Notes under the pieces: model-generated
The model's database searches: none
What the model saw: only the letters and a program-made list of their open reading frames with translations
Told to the model about the DNA's origin: nothing
Part shown: one piece after another, positions 27,301 through 35,742 of the stretch
Layout of the letters: every line of letters starts with the position of its first letter
Position numbering within the stretch: position 1 is the first letter of the stretch
Program-made: the position numbers and the translations under genes
Assembly: GCA_002404055.1 (NCBI GenBank)
Contig: DHIZ01000031.1
Location: forward strand, 1-54,898
From: Chloroflexi bacterium UBA4733
GTDB lineage: Bacteria > Chloroflexota > UBA4733
Length of the DNA: 54,898 bases
Direction of reading: 5' to 3'

Positions 27301-27822
27301 GCCGGACTTGACATGGAAGAGCGCTCCCTGGCGGCCGGGCAGGTAGGGCCGCCCGTCGGGATCCAGGGGCAGCGCGATCTTCACTTCCAGCAGCCCCGAG
27401 GCGACCATCCAGGCCAGGGCGCCGAGGCGGTGGCGGGCGATCTCGTCCTCTTCCGGCCGCCAGCCAGGCGGCAGGCCGAGCCGGCGGCACTCCTCATCGG
27501 AGGGGGCGAAGTGCCCGAGCAGCCGGCTGCCCAGGCTTTCCGCCAGTTCCGCATGGCCGCGCTCGTAGGCGTCAACGTCGGCGGCCGTCCAACTGGCGCT
27601 GGTGATCAGCCGCATGGCCGGGCGCCGATCGTGGGCCGTCGCCTGGCGGATGAAGCCGGCCAGCCCGGCGGCCACCTGAACGAGTGCGCCGGAATCGAAG
27701 TAACCGGCCTGGCGGTCGTAGCGGATCGCTTCAGCCAGCACCGGCCCGTAGAACTCGTCGACCAGCCGCCCCGCCTGATCGGCATAGTGGCGGCGTAGAT
27801 CGGCCAGCGCGCGAAAGGGCAT
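24388..27822 (-). CDS. PLD-SNF2 helicase of the Hma-like system
   Basis: 1144 aa. The N-terminal about 280 residues resemble a phospholipase-D-like module (YFDSGALVQVAAGL, SVNETG). Then SF2 motifs: Walker A DEVGLGKTIEAG (around 332), LIVDEAHAAR (DEAH, around 437), LTATPMQ, LVFTQYLDTLDFL, TDAASEGLNLQ and QRIGRVDRIGQ (motif VI, around 897). This is an SNF2/HepA-type translocase like those of defence loci with DUF1156 and DUF499 partners. Six bases separate it from the methylase stop. ATP-driven movement on DNA is expected; the PLD catalytic HKD pair is not evident, so cleavage is uncertain. Confidence 0.85.
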   Translation of the reverse strand: MPFRALADLRRHYADQAGRLVDEFYGPVLAEAIRYDRQAGYFDSGALVQVAAGLAGFIRQATAHDRRPAMRLITSASWTAADVDAYERGHAELAESLGSRLLGHFAPSDEECRRLGLPPGWRPEEDEIARHRLGALAWMVASGLLEVKIALPLDPDGRPYLPGRQGALFHVKSGVLWDAAGDSVAFQGSVNETGAAWTRNREKFDVRRSWYSPQDAEDIQVETREFDTLWHGRDPGLHVLSLPNAVRDKLISFAQPDGPPERDPLTDNRRLPPPLPTALLDRLTAHWLLEAPRRPGGESLALAPLTLLPFPHQTRVVEGVVGAYPQAFLLCDEVGLGKTIEAGLALRRLLLRGDVQRSLIIPPRRLARQWLQELREKFAITAWFYDGETLRDVAGRLRPAARPLEEDGVIVVSRQLIARADRRAMLLAARPWDVLIVDEAHAARRTVFGRHQPNQFLALLQELRRRNAYRCLWLLTATPMQLAPHEVHDLLLLCGLDAPSWQSWRQASAFDAYFQRLRQFAANRDVRPEVVAMARLAVAHGAPDLAAVQPPPGWNPFAWRSFVPRLREEAGRALALRNLSIVEANALVAELARQTPLAVSMFRHTRATLRAYAERGLVAQLARREPVDAAVSFQTAAERDLYVRIDDLCSHFYRLADLPPEERAGVGFLMAVFRKRLSSSFAAFRCSLERRLNTIELSLGRLNAAGLVREAENDDEPDDDEREAEDAGSAAIERLRERARLQRLAGDPRRRRLLERERDYLRDYVAALGALQGDSKYDVFAAALGQLLAEGQRVLVFTQYLDTLDFLRERLVARHADHLACYSGRGGEVWDGQRNAWKAADRAEIKARAARQHARPLTILLGTDAASEGLNLQGMTAIVNYDLPWNPMRVEQRIGRVDRIGQTAPVVKIVNLYVRDTIEEDTYRVLKTRIGLFEEVVGPLQPILAEMPHLLARVARGELELAEARRQLDELAQARPDSPLADLESFVRPDTPTTTRQPPSSATQTQLAAWCSAHPAPGMHLDSISEPGGAPDARTCYALTWPGVPSSLGITPDEVLIATFDAAVADRHPPTPPPEGTAGGRTIDEGARLLTWGDAYLTAWLEALRGRPPTEADYQAAGQSPDTPPPDLGMPSVAALQALLTGKK

Positions 27823-27828
27823 GTTCGG

Positions 27829-30800
27829 TCAGCGCCTTCCCGCCGCCAGCGCGAGGTCCCAGACGCGACGCGCCTGCACGGCGGTCGCCTTCCAGGGGTC
27901 GGTCAGGGCTCGCCGGCCGAAGGTCTCCTCCAGCAAGGAGAGGGTGACAGCGAAGGCGCCGCGGAACTCCCGCCGCGCGGCGTAGCCGGAGGTGCGCAGC
28001 CAGTGGCGCAGCGCTTCCGGGCCGCGGGCGTCGGCGTCGGCGCCGACCATGAGGGCGATGGCGTTCCAGACAGCGGCGCCGAGGAAGTTGGGGAAGGCGC
28101 GTTCCTCCCAGGCGTCGGTCTGCTCGCGCGCCGCCCGCCCGCTGAGCGCCGGCAGTCCTTGCAGCCGGCGGGCGAGGGCGCCCAGGTTCAGGTCGGCGGG
28201 GCCGCTCAGCAGGTAGAGGTCCTTCTTCTTGCTCACCAGCCCCATGCGCTCGAAGTCGGCGGGGTCGACGTTGAGCGCCTTGGAGAGCTTGCGCACGTCG
28301 TCGGAACTGGCCTGCTCGCCGGCGAAGGTGTCCAACCAGAGCCAGAGCGTCTGCGTGTCGCGATCGACGTCGGGCGCATTAAAGCTATCCAGATCGGCGA
28401 ACTCGGCGCGGCTGAAGATCTCGCGCTGGATGCCTTCCAGCCGCCAGTGGCCGACGGCGGCGTAGGCGGCGTCCAGGGCGACGCCGAGGTCAATGGCGCG
28501 GCCGGCGAAGTCGGTGACCGGCCAGTTGCGGGCGACCTCGCCGAGGGCGGGGCCGAGCGCGCTCAGGTAGAGGTCGGTGCCGCGCAGACCCTGCCGGCCG
28601 AAGAGGGCGGCGGCGTTGCGGGCGACCTGACCGACGCGCGTCTGGGTGGCGCCCCAGTTGCCGACCGGCTGCTCGCGCTCCTCGCGCGGCAGGCAGAGCA
28701 GCAGCACGGTGGAGCGGGCGGCGTCCAGACCGTGGATATTGAGGCTGGATTCGGCCTCGGTGTGGATCGGGGCGGAGGAGCGGATCTCGAAGCCGGCGCG
28801 GATCAGCGCCATACCCAGGGAGCGCCAGGCGTTGGTCTCGCGGTGATTGAACATGACCACCATTCGTCCGGCGGGGTGGAGCAGGGAGCGGGCACGAGAG
28901 AAGACGGCGGTCATCTTGTCCTCGTAGAAGCGGTCGGCCCGTTCCCTGGTCGTCGGCGGTTTGGGGCCGGCAGCGGCCAGCGCCGCCGTTCTGGCCTCGC
29001 CGACCCGCCGACCGGCAGCGCGCTCCCGCGCCAGCGCAGCGTCGTGGCTCGCCTGCCAGCGCGCCCGGTCCGCCGCCGCCGCCGCCGCCCAGCGGCTGTT
29101 GTTGGCCACCGCCTCCCGCCCCGACTCCGCCAGCGGCTCGGCGAAGAGCGGGGCCAGGCCGTGTACGTCACGCAGGGAGCGTTTGAGCCAGACGTAGAAG
29201 AAGTTGGAGAGTTCGGAGTACTGCACGTTGTTGTAGTAGGGCGGATCGACGCAGAGCAGGTGGACGCTGCCCGGCGGCGGCTCGGCCAGCGCGGCGGCGT
29301 CGTTGCAGGTGATGGTGGGCGGGATCACCTCCGGGCGCAGCACGAAGGCGCCGCTCGCCCCGCCGGCAACGCCGGCGCCAGCGTCGTCCCCTTCATCGGC
29401 GGCAGGCTCGTCGGCGTCCCCATCCTCGTCGTCGGCGCCGTCCAGCGTCACGTTCTGGCCGTGGATCAGGCGAGCCAGCGCGTCGTAGGCGCCGATCACC
29501 TGGGCGGCGCCCCACAGCACTGTTTCGCGCGCTCCTTCGAACTCGCCGAACGCCGGACGGAAGGCGAAGTCGTGCCGGGAGAAGGTTTGCGTGACTTTGC
29601 GCCGCGTATAGTCCCAGAACGTGTTGACACTGTTGTAGTTGACGACCTTGCTCAGGATGAAGGCGAGGTAGACGCAGACGGCCTCCGCCTCCGCCGGCGG
29701 CAGTTCGGCCTGCACCCGCGCCTGGGCGGCACGGATCTCCTCCAACACCGTCATATTGGTGAGCAGTTGGCGGGGTGCGAAGAGGTCGCGCCACTGGCGC
29801 ATGCCCATGTTACGCATCCGCAGCGTCTCGTCCCCCGGTTCGATCTCCTCGTCCGGTACCAGCCCGGCGGCCTCCCAGTGGGGCAGGCGGCGTTGCAACT
29901 CCTCCTCGGCGGCGCGCACCGCCGCCAGGTCGGCGGCCAGCGGGGCGCGGAAACGCCAGAGGGAGCGCACTTTCGACTCGCCCTTGCGGTAGGTCAGGCG
30001 GACCGGCACCTGCGAGCAGACTACGTACAGTTGCGCGGCCAGGCCGCCGGGCCGCGCCTGGGCGACCGTCTTCACCTCGTCGCCATCGACCACCCGCCCA
30101 CAACGCGGGCACAGCGCCTTGCCGTCGTCGTAGGTCGGCGTGTTCGACGGGTGCCACTCCGTGAAGCCAGGCCGCGGCCAGACGCAGGCGCCCCACTCCG
30201 CCTTGCGCACGATGCGGAAGGTGCAGTCGTTGCCGGAGCCGTAGCGCGGCACTTCGGGAAAGGCGGCGGTATCGTCGTTGCCCCGCCCTGTTACCAGGCT
30301 ATAGTTTCCGGCGAGAGGAATGTTCAGGGCGCATCCCGGGCACGGGACAGTCCGCAGCCAGAGGTAGGTATTCTTTTTGGCCTCCTGATCTTCCGCCGGT
30401 TCTCGGTTTAGGATGGAACGGCTAGAGAACTTTGCGGTCGCGCTCGCCTGTTCCTCCGGCCACCACTCCGAGGCCGGTTGGAACGGGAAATAGCGCGAGA
30501 GCCGCTCGCGAACCCTGGCATCAATCTCGTGGGCGTATCGCTCAATATGGGGAACAAGCGCGTTGCCGAAGCGAGCCGGGTATTCCATCGTTGCCTTGAG
30601 CACGGTAGCAGCGACAGGATTCAGGTCATTAGCATGCACCTTGAAGCCGTAACGAACGCCTTCCAGCGGAATCGTGCCGCCACCCGCCATGAAGTCAAGG
30701 ATCGTAATGGGCTCATCCGGACGCATTTCAAACATGCCGCGAATCACCCGATGGAGTTCCGCTAACAGTTCTCGGGTCGGCGTAATCGCGAAGGCGCGCT

Positions 30801-31272
30801 CGTGGCGATAGCCCCAGACCGAACCGAGCGTGATGTTCTGCCCGTTGTTGGCACCTTCGGCGGCGGCCAACCGGCGATAGGCACGGTCTGCGTCACCCAG
30901 AATCTCCAGCGCCCGCAGGAAAACGTGTGACGCCGGCGGCATCTCTGTCGGACCAATGTCTGCCAGGATGTGCTCAAAGAAGGCCCGTTGCGGCTCGTAT
31001 TTGCGCGACAACCCCGTGAGGTCCTCCGTCGTTGGCTCAGGGACGACGGGCGGGAGGACTGATGCATCAAGGCGCAGGTCAAACGGCAGCAGCGCGGCGA
31101 GGATGGCGGCGCGGCAGACGGTGGGCGGGCGGCGCGCCCACCAGATGTGCAGCCGGTTCTGGGGTGGTCGCTGCCGGGCGTTGTTGTCGCGCTGCGATTC
31201 CGCCGAGAGGGACGCGCAGGGCAGCCCTGCCTCCAGGAACGATGGCTTCGTCTTGATGTAGCGCTCCGTCAC
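27829..31272 (-). CDS. DUF1156-type DNA methyltransferase of the Hma-like system
   Basis: 1147 aa from a GTG at 31272 that overlaps the stop of the small upstream gene (GTGA); the longer open frame to 31704 is a shadow of that gene. The N-terminus (QNRLHIWWARRPP) is the DUF1156 signature. SAM motif I is DFMAGGGTIPLEG (around 191) and motif IV is DPPYYNNVQYSE (around 673), so it is an amino (N6A or N4C) methyltransferase with a very large insert between the motifs. The insert has zinc-knuckle-like CPGC and CPRCGRVVD pairs. Likely marks host DNA for self recognition. Confidence 0.88.
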   Translation of the reverse strand: MTERYIKTKPSFLEAGLPCASLSAESQRDNNARQRPPQNRLHIWWARRPPTVCRAAILAALLPFDLRLDASVLPPVVPEPTTEDLTGLSRKYEPQRAFFEHILADIGPTEMPPASHVFLRALEILGDADRAYRRLAAAEGANNGQNITLGSVWGYRHERAFAITPTRELLAELHRVIRGMFEMRPDEPITILDFMAGGGTIPLEGVRYGFKVHANDLNPVAATVLKATMEYPARFGNALVPHIERYAHEIDARVRERLSRYFPFQPASEWWPEEQASATAKFSSRSILNREPAEDQEAKKNTYLWLRTVPCPGCALNIPLAGNYSLVTGRGNDDTAAFPEVPRYGSGNDCTFRIVRKAEWGACVWPRPGFTEWHPSNTPTYDDGKALCPRCGRVVDGDEVKTVAQARPGGLAAQLYVVCSQVPVRLTYRKGESKVRSLWRFRAPLAADLAAVRAAEEELQRRLPHWEAAGLVPDEEIEPGDETLRMRNMGMRQWRDLFAPRQLLTNMTVLEEIRAAQARVQAELPPAEAEAVCVYLAFILSKVVNYNSVNTFWDYTRRKVTQTFSRHDFAFRPAFGEFEGARETVLWGAAQVIGAYDALARLIHGQNVTLDGADDEDGDADEPAADEGDDAGAGVAGGASGAFVLRPEVIPPTITCNDAAALAEPPPGSVHLLCVDPPYYNNVQYSELSNFFYVWLKRSLRDVHGLAPLFAEPLAESGREAVANNSRWAAAAAADRARWQASHDAALARERAAGRRVGEARTAALAAAGPKPPTTRERADRFYEDKMTAVFSRARSLLHPAGRMVVMFNHRETNAWRSLGMALIRAGFEIRSSAPIHTEAESSLNIHGLDAARSTVLLLCLPREEREQPVGNWGATQTRVGQVARNAAALFGRQGLRGTDLYLSALGPALGEVARNWPVTDFAGRAIDLGVALDAAYAAVGHWRLEGIQREIFSRAEFADLDSFNAPDVDRDTQTLWLWLDTFAGEQASSDDVRKLSKALNVDPADFERMGLVSKKKDLYLLSGPADLNLGALARRLQGLPALSGRAAREQTDAWEERAFPNFLGAAVWNAIALMVGADADARGPEALRHWLRTSGYAARREFRGAFAVTLSLLEETFGRRALTDPWKATAVQARRVWDLALAAGRR

Positions 31273-31850
31273 GCCATACCCTCTTTCTCGCTCCCGGTGG
31301 CCACGCCGGCAAATTCTCCCCCGAACAACGAGGGCGTATCCTTCTTCGTATTCTTTCCGCGCGGGCGCATGGAGTGCGACACGGGCGCGTGGTCCTGCGC
31401 CGCGTCCTCGTAGATGAAGAGCGTGCGCAGGGCGGCGCGGCCGGCGGCCTGGCGGTAGCCATAGAAACAGAGCGTGAACCAGTACAATACGACCTCGGAC
31501 GGCAACTCGGTTAGCCGCTGCTGGAAGTCGCGCCGCTGGGCCGGCGTGGTCAGGTAGCGGGCGGCGGAGAAGGCCAGCGCCAGGCGCATGCCGTGCTCGT
31601 GGCACAGCCAGCAGACCTCCGGTTGCCGCCCGAAGGTCTCCGCCGCGACCGGACCGGGCTCTTCCACGGCGGCCAGCCAGGGCGCCGCCAGCCCGCGCAG
31701 CCACTGGATCGACTCCGGGGCCGAGGCTGAACCGAGCAGGCGAGCGTTCGCCTCGCGCAGCCGGTGCGACGGGTGCTCCGGGAACATGGCGACTTCCCAG
31801 ACCTGCCCGCGCTTTGCTTGGTGACGCACCCGCAGGCGGAAGCGTTCCAT
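31269..31850 (-). CDS. Small conserved protein of the DUF499-DUF1156 cluster
   Basis: 193 aa, start ATG overlapping the DUF499 stop (TGATG) and stop overlapping the DUF1156 start: a coupled gene. Recognisable features are MERFRLRVRHQ at the start, PEVCWLCHEHGMRLALAFSAARYL in the middle (with a Cys/His set) and WFTLCFYGYRQAAGRAALRTL. Proteins of this size are commonly found between DUF499 and DUF1156 genes; I recall a DUF7680-like family but cannot verify it. Function unknown; probably an accessory subunit. Confidence 0.65.
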   Translation of the reverse strand: MERFRLRVRHQAKRGQVWEVAMFPEHPSHRLREANARLLGSASAPESIQWLRGLAAPWLAAVEEPGPVAAETFGRQPEVCWLCHEHGMRLALAFSAARYLTTPAQRRDFQQRLTELPSEVVLYWFTLCFYGYRQAAGRAALRTLFIYEDAAQDHAPVSHSMRPRGKNTKKDTPSLFGGEFAGVATGSEKEGMA

Positions 31851-34800
31851 CAGTAGGTCGTGACCGCCAGCCGGCCCCGCGCCGGCACGGCCCGCACCTC
31901 CAGTTGACCCTGCCCGGCGTTCATCAGCGCAGTCCGGTAGCTCAGCAAGGCCGGATCGTTGGCCGCCACCGGCGGCTCGAACGTCAGTTGCACTTTGATG
32001 GTCAGGTGCAACTGCCCTTCCCTGGCGAAAGGCCAGATGTTCGCCAGCAGCGCGTTCAGCGATTCCAGCCGCCCCGCAAAGGCGAAATGGACCTCCTCTT
32101 TGCCGGTCGCCTGCTCGCGTTCGCCATCGGCTTGGACGGCGACGCGCACGGCTGCCGTGGGCGGGTGGTCGGGCCAGGTGGCGCGCACGGTGTTGTCGAA
32201 GGTGGTGCGGTCCTCCGCCGTGAGCGTGATCTCGCGCAGCAGGACGTTGGGGAAGGCAGCCAGCGCGTCCCAGACGGCGGTGAGCGCCTCACGCGGCGTG
32301 CCGGCCGCTTGCACCGGCTGGGGTCCATGACCGGGGCGCAGCGACTGCACGGCGGCGTCGCGGGCCGAGCCGGGTTCGACCAGCGTCCAGAGCGGGCCGA
32401 CCAGGAGGCTGGCCGGCGCGTCGTCCTCGGCGGTGAAGTAGGCGGGGTCGTCCCCGCCGCGCAGCAGGCCCCAGGCTCCCGCCCGCAGGCCGTCGCGCAG
32501 GACAGTCTCCAGGCTGACGCGGGTCAGCCCCGGCCAGGTGTCGCGCGCCCGGCGCTCCAGCAACTCGGTCGGCAGTTCCTCCACGCCGGCCAGCCAGGCG
32601 CGTTCGCGCAGGGTGTGCGCCGTCAATTCCGGGCGCGTCGGGCTATCGTCCTCGCCGGGCCGTTGCCGGGGGTAGAGGTCCTGCTGCAACGCGGCTTCGT
32701 AGGTCCAGAGTTCCGTGTCGCCGTCCAGGCGCGGCAGGGAGGGCCACTCGGCCGGCTCGTCGGCGCCGATAGCAAGCTGACGCTCGCGCAGGACGAGCAC
32801 CCATTCCCGCGCCATGGCGCCCTGGCGCAAGGCCTGCCAGAGCACGCTCCGCTCCGGCAGCACGGGGAAATGGGGGCTGGCCGGCAGGGCTTCCCACAGC
32901 CTTGCCGTGCTGGCGGCCGGTACGTGCTCGGCGCCCTCGCGCGGCCAGAGGTAGTCCCAGACGTCCCGCGGCTCGATGGCGCTCACCGGGTGGATGCGGT
33001 CTTGCACGGCGGCGGCGCGATCGTAGAGCAGCGCGGTTTCCGCCACCACCGGCGTCAGGTCGGCAGCGTTGGCGGCGGTGTAGACCTGCTTCTCGGCGCG
33101 GTTGTAGTAGGTCCAGAGAGCATCGGGGCCGCTCGTGAGGCCGGCGCGCAGCGTGGGCAGCAGGTCGGCCGGGCGAAGCAGGATGGGCAGGGCAGGCTCG
33201 CGGCGCAGGCGGTCCCACACCTCCGCCGTGCTGACCGAACGTTCGTCGTCGCGCCAGAGCGGCGGGCGGCGCACCACGTCCGGCGCCAGGACGACGCGGC
33301 CGCCCGTCGCTTCCGGGACCAGCTTCTCGTTCTGGCGGAGGCACTGCAGGATCGGCGTCTCGGCCACCGGCCGGTGCAGGCCGCCGGAGCGTCCGCTCGC
33401 TTCGGGCACCTCGCCGAAGTCGACGCGATAGCACTCCAGCAACTTCCCGCCTTCGCCTGATTCGTTTGGCCGGGAAAAGAGGTCGTAGACCTCGCGTCGG
33501 CCGGCGCCTTGCGGCAGCGCCAGGATGCGGTAGGCCTCCAGCACGCGCGAGCGGATATGTACTTCCTGCACATTGGCTTTCACGGCGACTTCGTCCCGGT
33601 CGTGTTGCAGCGCCAGGAACTCGGCGGGGACGCCGGAGGCGCCGCGCTGGGCAAGGTCACGCAGCGCGCGGAAATCCCGGCCATCGGTTTCGGCCAGGGA
33701 CGCTTGCTCCTGCTCGATGCTGCGCTGGACCCGCTCCCAGGCCAGCAGTTGGCGGACGGCTTCCTTCATCCCGTCGACGCGCGTCGGTTCGGCCAGCAGG
33801 AACAGCAGGTTGTTGCGGTAACTGCGCGGGCTGGCGGCGGCCCCGCTGCGTTCCAGCAGGTCCCGGCAGAACGTCAGCCGCTCCCCGGCGCCGACGCTGC
33901 CGCACTCGCTGTCGTAATGGACGACGGCCAGGCGTACGCGCTCGGCGCTGTCGGCGATGGCGGTGTGATCGGTGGGGAAGGGCACCACCTGGAAGGACTG
34001 GAAGCCGCTGAAGAGGTCCTGCACCCAGCGGTCCAGCGTTTCCCGCGCCTCGCCCGGTTCCACCTGGCGCAGCAGGTCCTGGAAGCGCTTGTTGACGGAG
34101 GCGCGGGTGCGAAACAGGTAGCGGTCGGCTTCGCGGCGCATGTACCAGGCGTTGCGCTCCGTTTCCTCCAGGCCGCGGGCGACATAGGCCAGGTCACAGC
34201 CGGGCCGGCCAACGGCCAGCGCGGCTTCGGCGGCGGTCAGGCCGCGCGAGCCGGCGGGCAAACTGTGCAAGAAGACGGCCAGCGCAGCGTCGGTGGCGGC
34301 CGGCCAGGGCCAGCCCGCCTCCACGTCGCCGGCGTGGGTGACACCGCCGAGCGAGACAACGTCTTCATCCAGGGCGTGGGCAAAACTGGTGCGGCCGAGC
34401 CGGCTCAGCAACTCCGTGCGCAACTCCTCCCGGCGCAGGTCAATGTGCTGCGGCTGGAGCAGCGGCGTGTCGCCCAGCTCGTGCTGCCGGGCCCATGTCG
34501 CCCGAATGGTACGGGCGACCAGCCGCAACGCGCCGCGCGTGGCCTGGAACTCGGGAATATCGGCCAGCCGGTCGGCGAAGAGCTGGATCAGTTCGGGGTG
34601 GAACGGGTAGCCGGCCTGGATTTGCTGCTCGTAGTCGGCGTGCAGGGCGCGACCATCGATCACCACGCCGGCCTCCTGCTGGGCGACATAATAGTCGTGA
34701 TAGGCGCGGGCGACGGCCGGGGCGGGGCTACTATCGACCGCCGCAAACAGGCGCCGACCCAGCACCGCTGCCCGTTCGTTGCTCTGCGTCGGCGTCAGGC

Positions 34801-35659
34801 CACGCGCCTGCCGGCCCGCCGTCTGCATGACTTCATCAACGGTGTCGATCACGGAGGGGATGGCGGCGCGCAACTCACCAGTGAGGCGGCGGTTGGCATC
34901 CTGTTCGCTGGGCAGGGTGAGCAACACGACGGTGCCGGCCCGGCGGGCGGCGACGCCGAAGAGCGTCTGCAGGAAGGTCGGCCACTGGCTGTTCAGGCGG
35001 GCGCGCTGGTGATCGGCGGGTAGGGCGAAGCAGCGGGCCATATAGAGCACGAGCTCGTCGACCACCAGCAGGGCGGGGCCGTCGCCGAGCGCCGCCTCCA
35101 GGTCGCCCCGGCTCGGCGCGACGCCGCGCTCGTCGTGCTCGCGCAACCGCTCGTAGCCGGCAAGGCCGCCGACCATCGCCGCTAACTGCCCCCACGGCGT
35201 GAAGACGCGCACCTGGCGTCCGCCAACGTCAAGAGCAATGCCACTCAGCGGATCGGACTCTTCGCCGACGAAGGCGCCGACGCGGGCGGAGCCCGCCACC
35301 GGGAGATGATCAATGCCGTAACCGCTGAGCAGCGGCGCCAGGTCGGCGCCGGAGCGAGCGACGTGACAGGCGGCGATCAGCGCGTGCGTCTTGCCGCCAC
35401 CGAAGCCGGTTTCCAGGCGGTAGACCGGCGTGCCGCCGGAAACGCCCGCCAGCCGATCGCCAACGTCGCGCAGCAGCACTTTCAGGCTGGCGGTGGGGTA
35501 GGTGCCGGCGAAAAAGCGCTCGGCGTCGCGGTAATCCTCGTGTGCGCGGCCGGTCAGCACGTCCCAGAGGTCGGCGGCGAAGATAGAGTCGGGCAAGTCG
35601 CCCACGAGCACCTCGCGGCGGGGGATGCAGTGCTCAAAGATGGAGGGCAAGGGGGGCAT
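31850..35659 (-). CDS. DUF499 ATPase of the Hma-like system
   Basis: 1269 aa. ATG 35659 has GAAGGA seven bases upstream; the longer open frame lacks a ribosome site. Walker A is GFGGGKTHALIA (around residue 90) and Walker B is ALLVVDELVLYM (around 200), both typical of DUF499. The remainder is helical with winged-helix-like repeats, and the C-terminal part ends in a beta-rich module (VQLTFEPPVAAND). First gene of the helicase-methylase-ATPase operon, 83 bp downstream of darG on the same strand. Role in such systems is thought to be target sensing or complex assembly; not shown here. Confidence 0.85.
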   Translation of the reverse strand: MPPLPSIFEHCIPRREVLVGDLPDSIFAADLWDVLTGRAHEDYRDAERFFAGTYPTASLKVLLRDVGDRLAGVSGGTPVYRLETGFGGGKTHALIAACHVARSGADLAPLLSGYGIDHLPVAGSARVGAFVGEESDPLSGIALDVGGRQVRVFTPWGQLAAMVGGLAGYERLREHDERGVAPSRGDLEAALGDGPALLVVDELVLYMARCFALPADHQRARLNSQWPTFLQTLFGVAARRAGTVVLLTLPSEQDANRRLTGELRAAIPSVIDTVDEVMQTAGRQARGLTPTQSNERAAVLGRRLFAAVDSSPAPAVARAYHDYYVAQQEAGVVIDGRALHADYEQQIQAGYPFHPELIQLFADRLADIPEFQATRGALRLVARTIRATWARQHELGDTPLLQPQHIDLRREELRTELLSRLGRTSFAHALDEDVVSLGGVTHAGDVEAGWPWPAATDAALAVFLHSLPAGSRGLTAAEAALAVGRPGCDLAYVARGLEETERNAWYMRREADRYLFRTRASVNKRFQDLLRQVEPGEARETLDRWVQDLFSGFQSFQVVPFPTDHTAIADSAERVRLAVVHYDSECGSVGAGERLTFCRDLLERSGAAASPRSYRNNLLFLLAEPTRVDGMKEAVRQLLAWERVQRSIEQEQASLAETDGRDFRALRDLAQRGASGVPAEFLALQHDRDEVAVKANVQEVHIRSRVLEAYRILALPQGAGRREVYDLFSRPNESGEGGKLLECYRVDFGEVPEASGRSGGLHRPVAETPILQCLRQNEKLVPEATGGRVVLAPDVVRRPPLWRDDERSVSTAEVWDRLRREPALPILLRPADLLPTLRAGLTSGPDALWTYYNRAEKQVYTAANAADLTPVVAETALLYDRAAAVQDRIHPVSAIEPRDVWDYLWPREGAEHVPAASTARLWEALPASPHFPVLPERSVLWQALRQGAMAREWVLVLRERQLAIGADEPAEWPSLPRLDGDTELWTYEAALQQDLYPRQRPGEDDSPTRPELTAHTLRERAWLAGVEELPTELLERRARDTWPGLTRVSLETVLRDGLRAGAWGLLRGGDDPAYFTAEDDAPASLLVGPLWTLVEPGSARDAAVQSLRPGHGPQPVQAAGTPREALTAVWDALAAFPNVLLREITLTAEDRTTFDNTVRATWPDHPPTAAVRVAVQADGEREQATGKEEVHFAFAGRLESLNALLANIWPFAREGQLHLTIKVQLTFEPPVAANDPALLSYRTALMNAGQGQLEVRAVPARGRLAVTTY

Positions 35660-35742
35660 AGGTATCCTTCCAGTCACGCCCGCCAGCGTAGCGCGCAACT
35701 GGTGTGGACGCAAGGCCCCCGAAGGCCGAGCCGTTCCCGTAG

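Noticed and set aside
28003..30411. 802-codon plus-strand open frame opposite the DUF1156 methylase
   Set aside because: Composition is Gly/Val/Ala/Arg-rich without domains, and the opposite strand carries clear methylase motifs; it is an antisense shadow caused by high GC.
33509..35023. 504-codon plus-strand frame opposite DUF499
   Set aside because: Same reason: no motif, and it mirrors a conserved ATPase in the other strand. Similar long shadows at 26203-27798, 45064-46248 and 46569-48668 were also dropped.
17045..35659. Calling the locus DISARM or BREX
   Set aside because: No DUF1998 protein or drmA-type helicase for DISARM, and no PglZ or Lon-like gene for BREX; the DUF499, DUF1156 and PLD-SNF2 set fits the Hma-like description instead.
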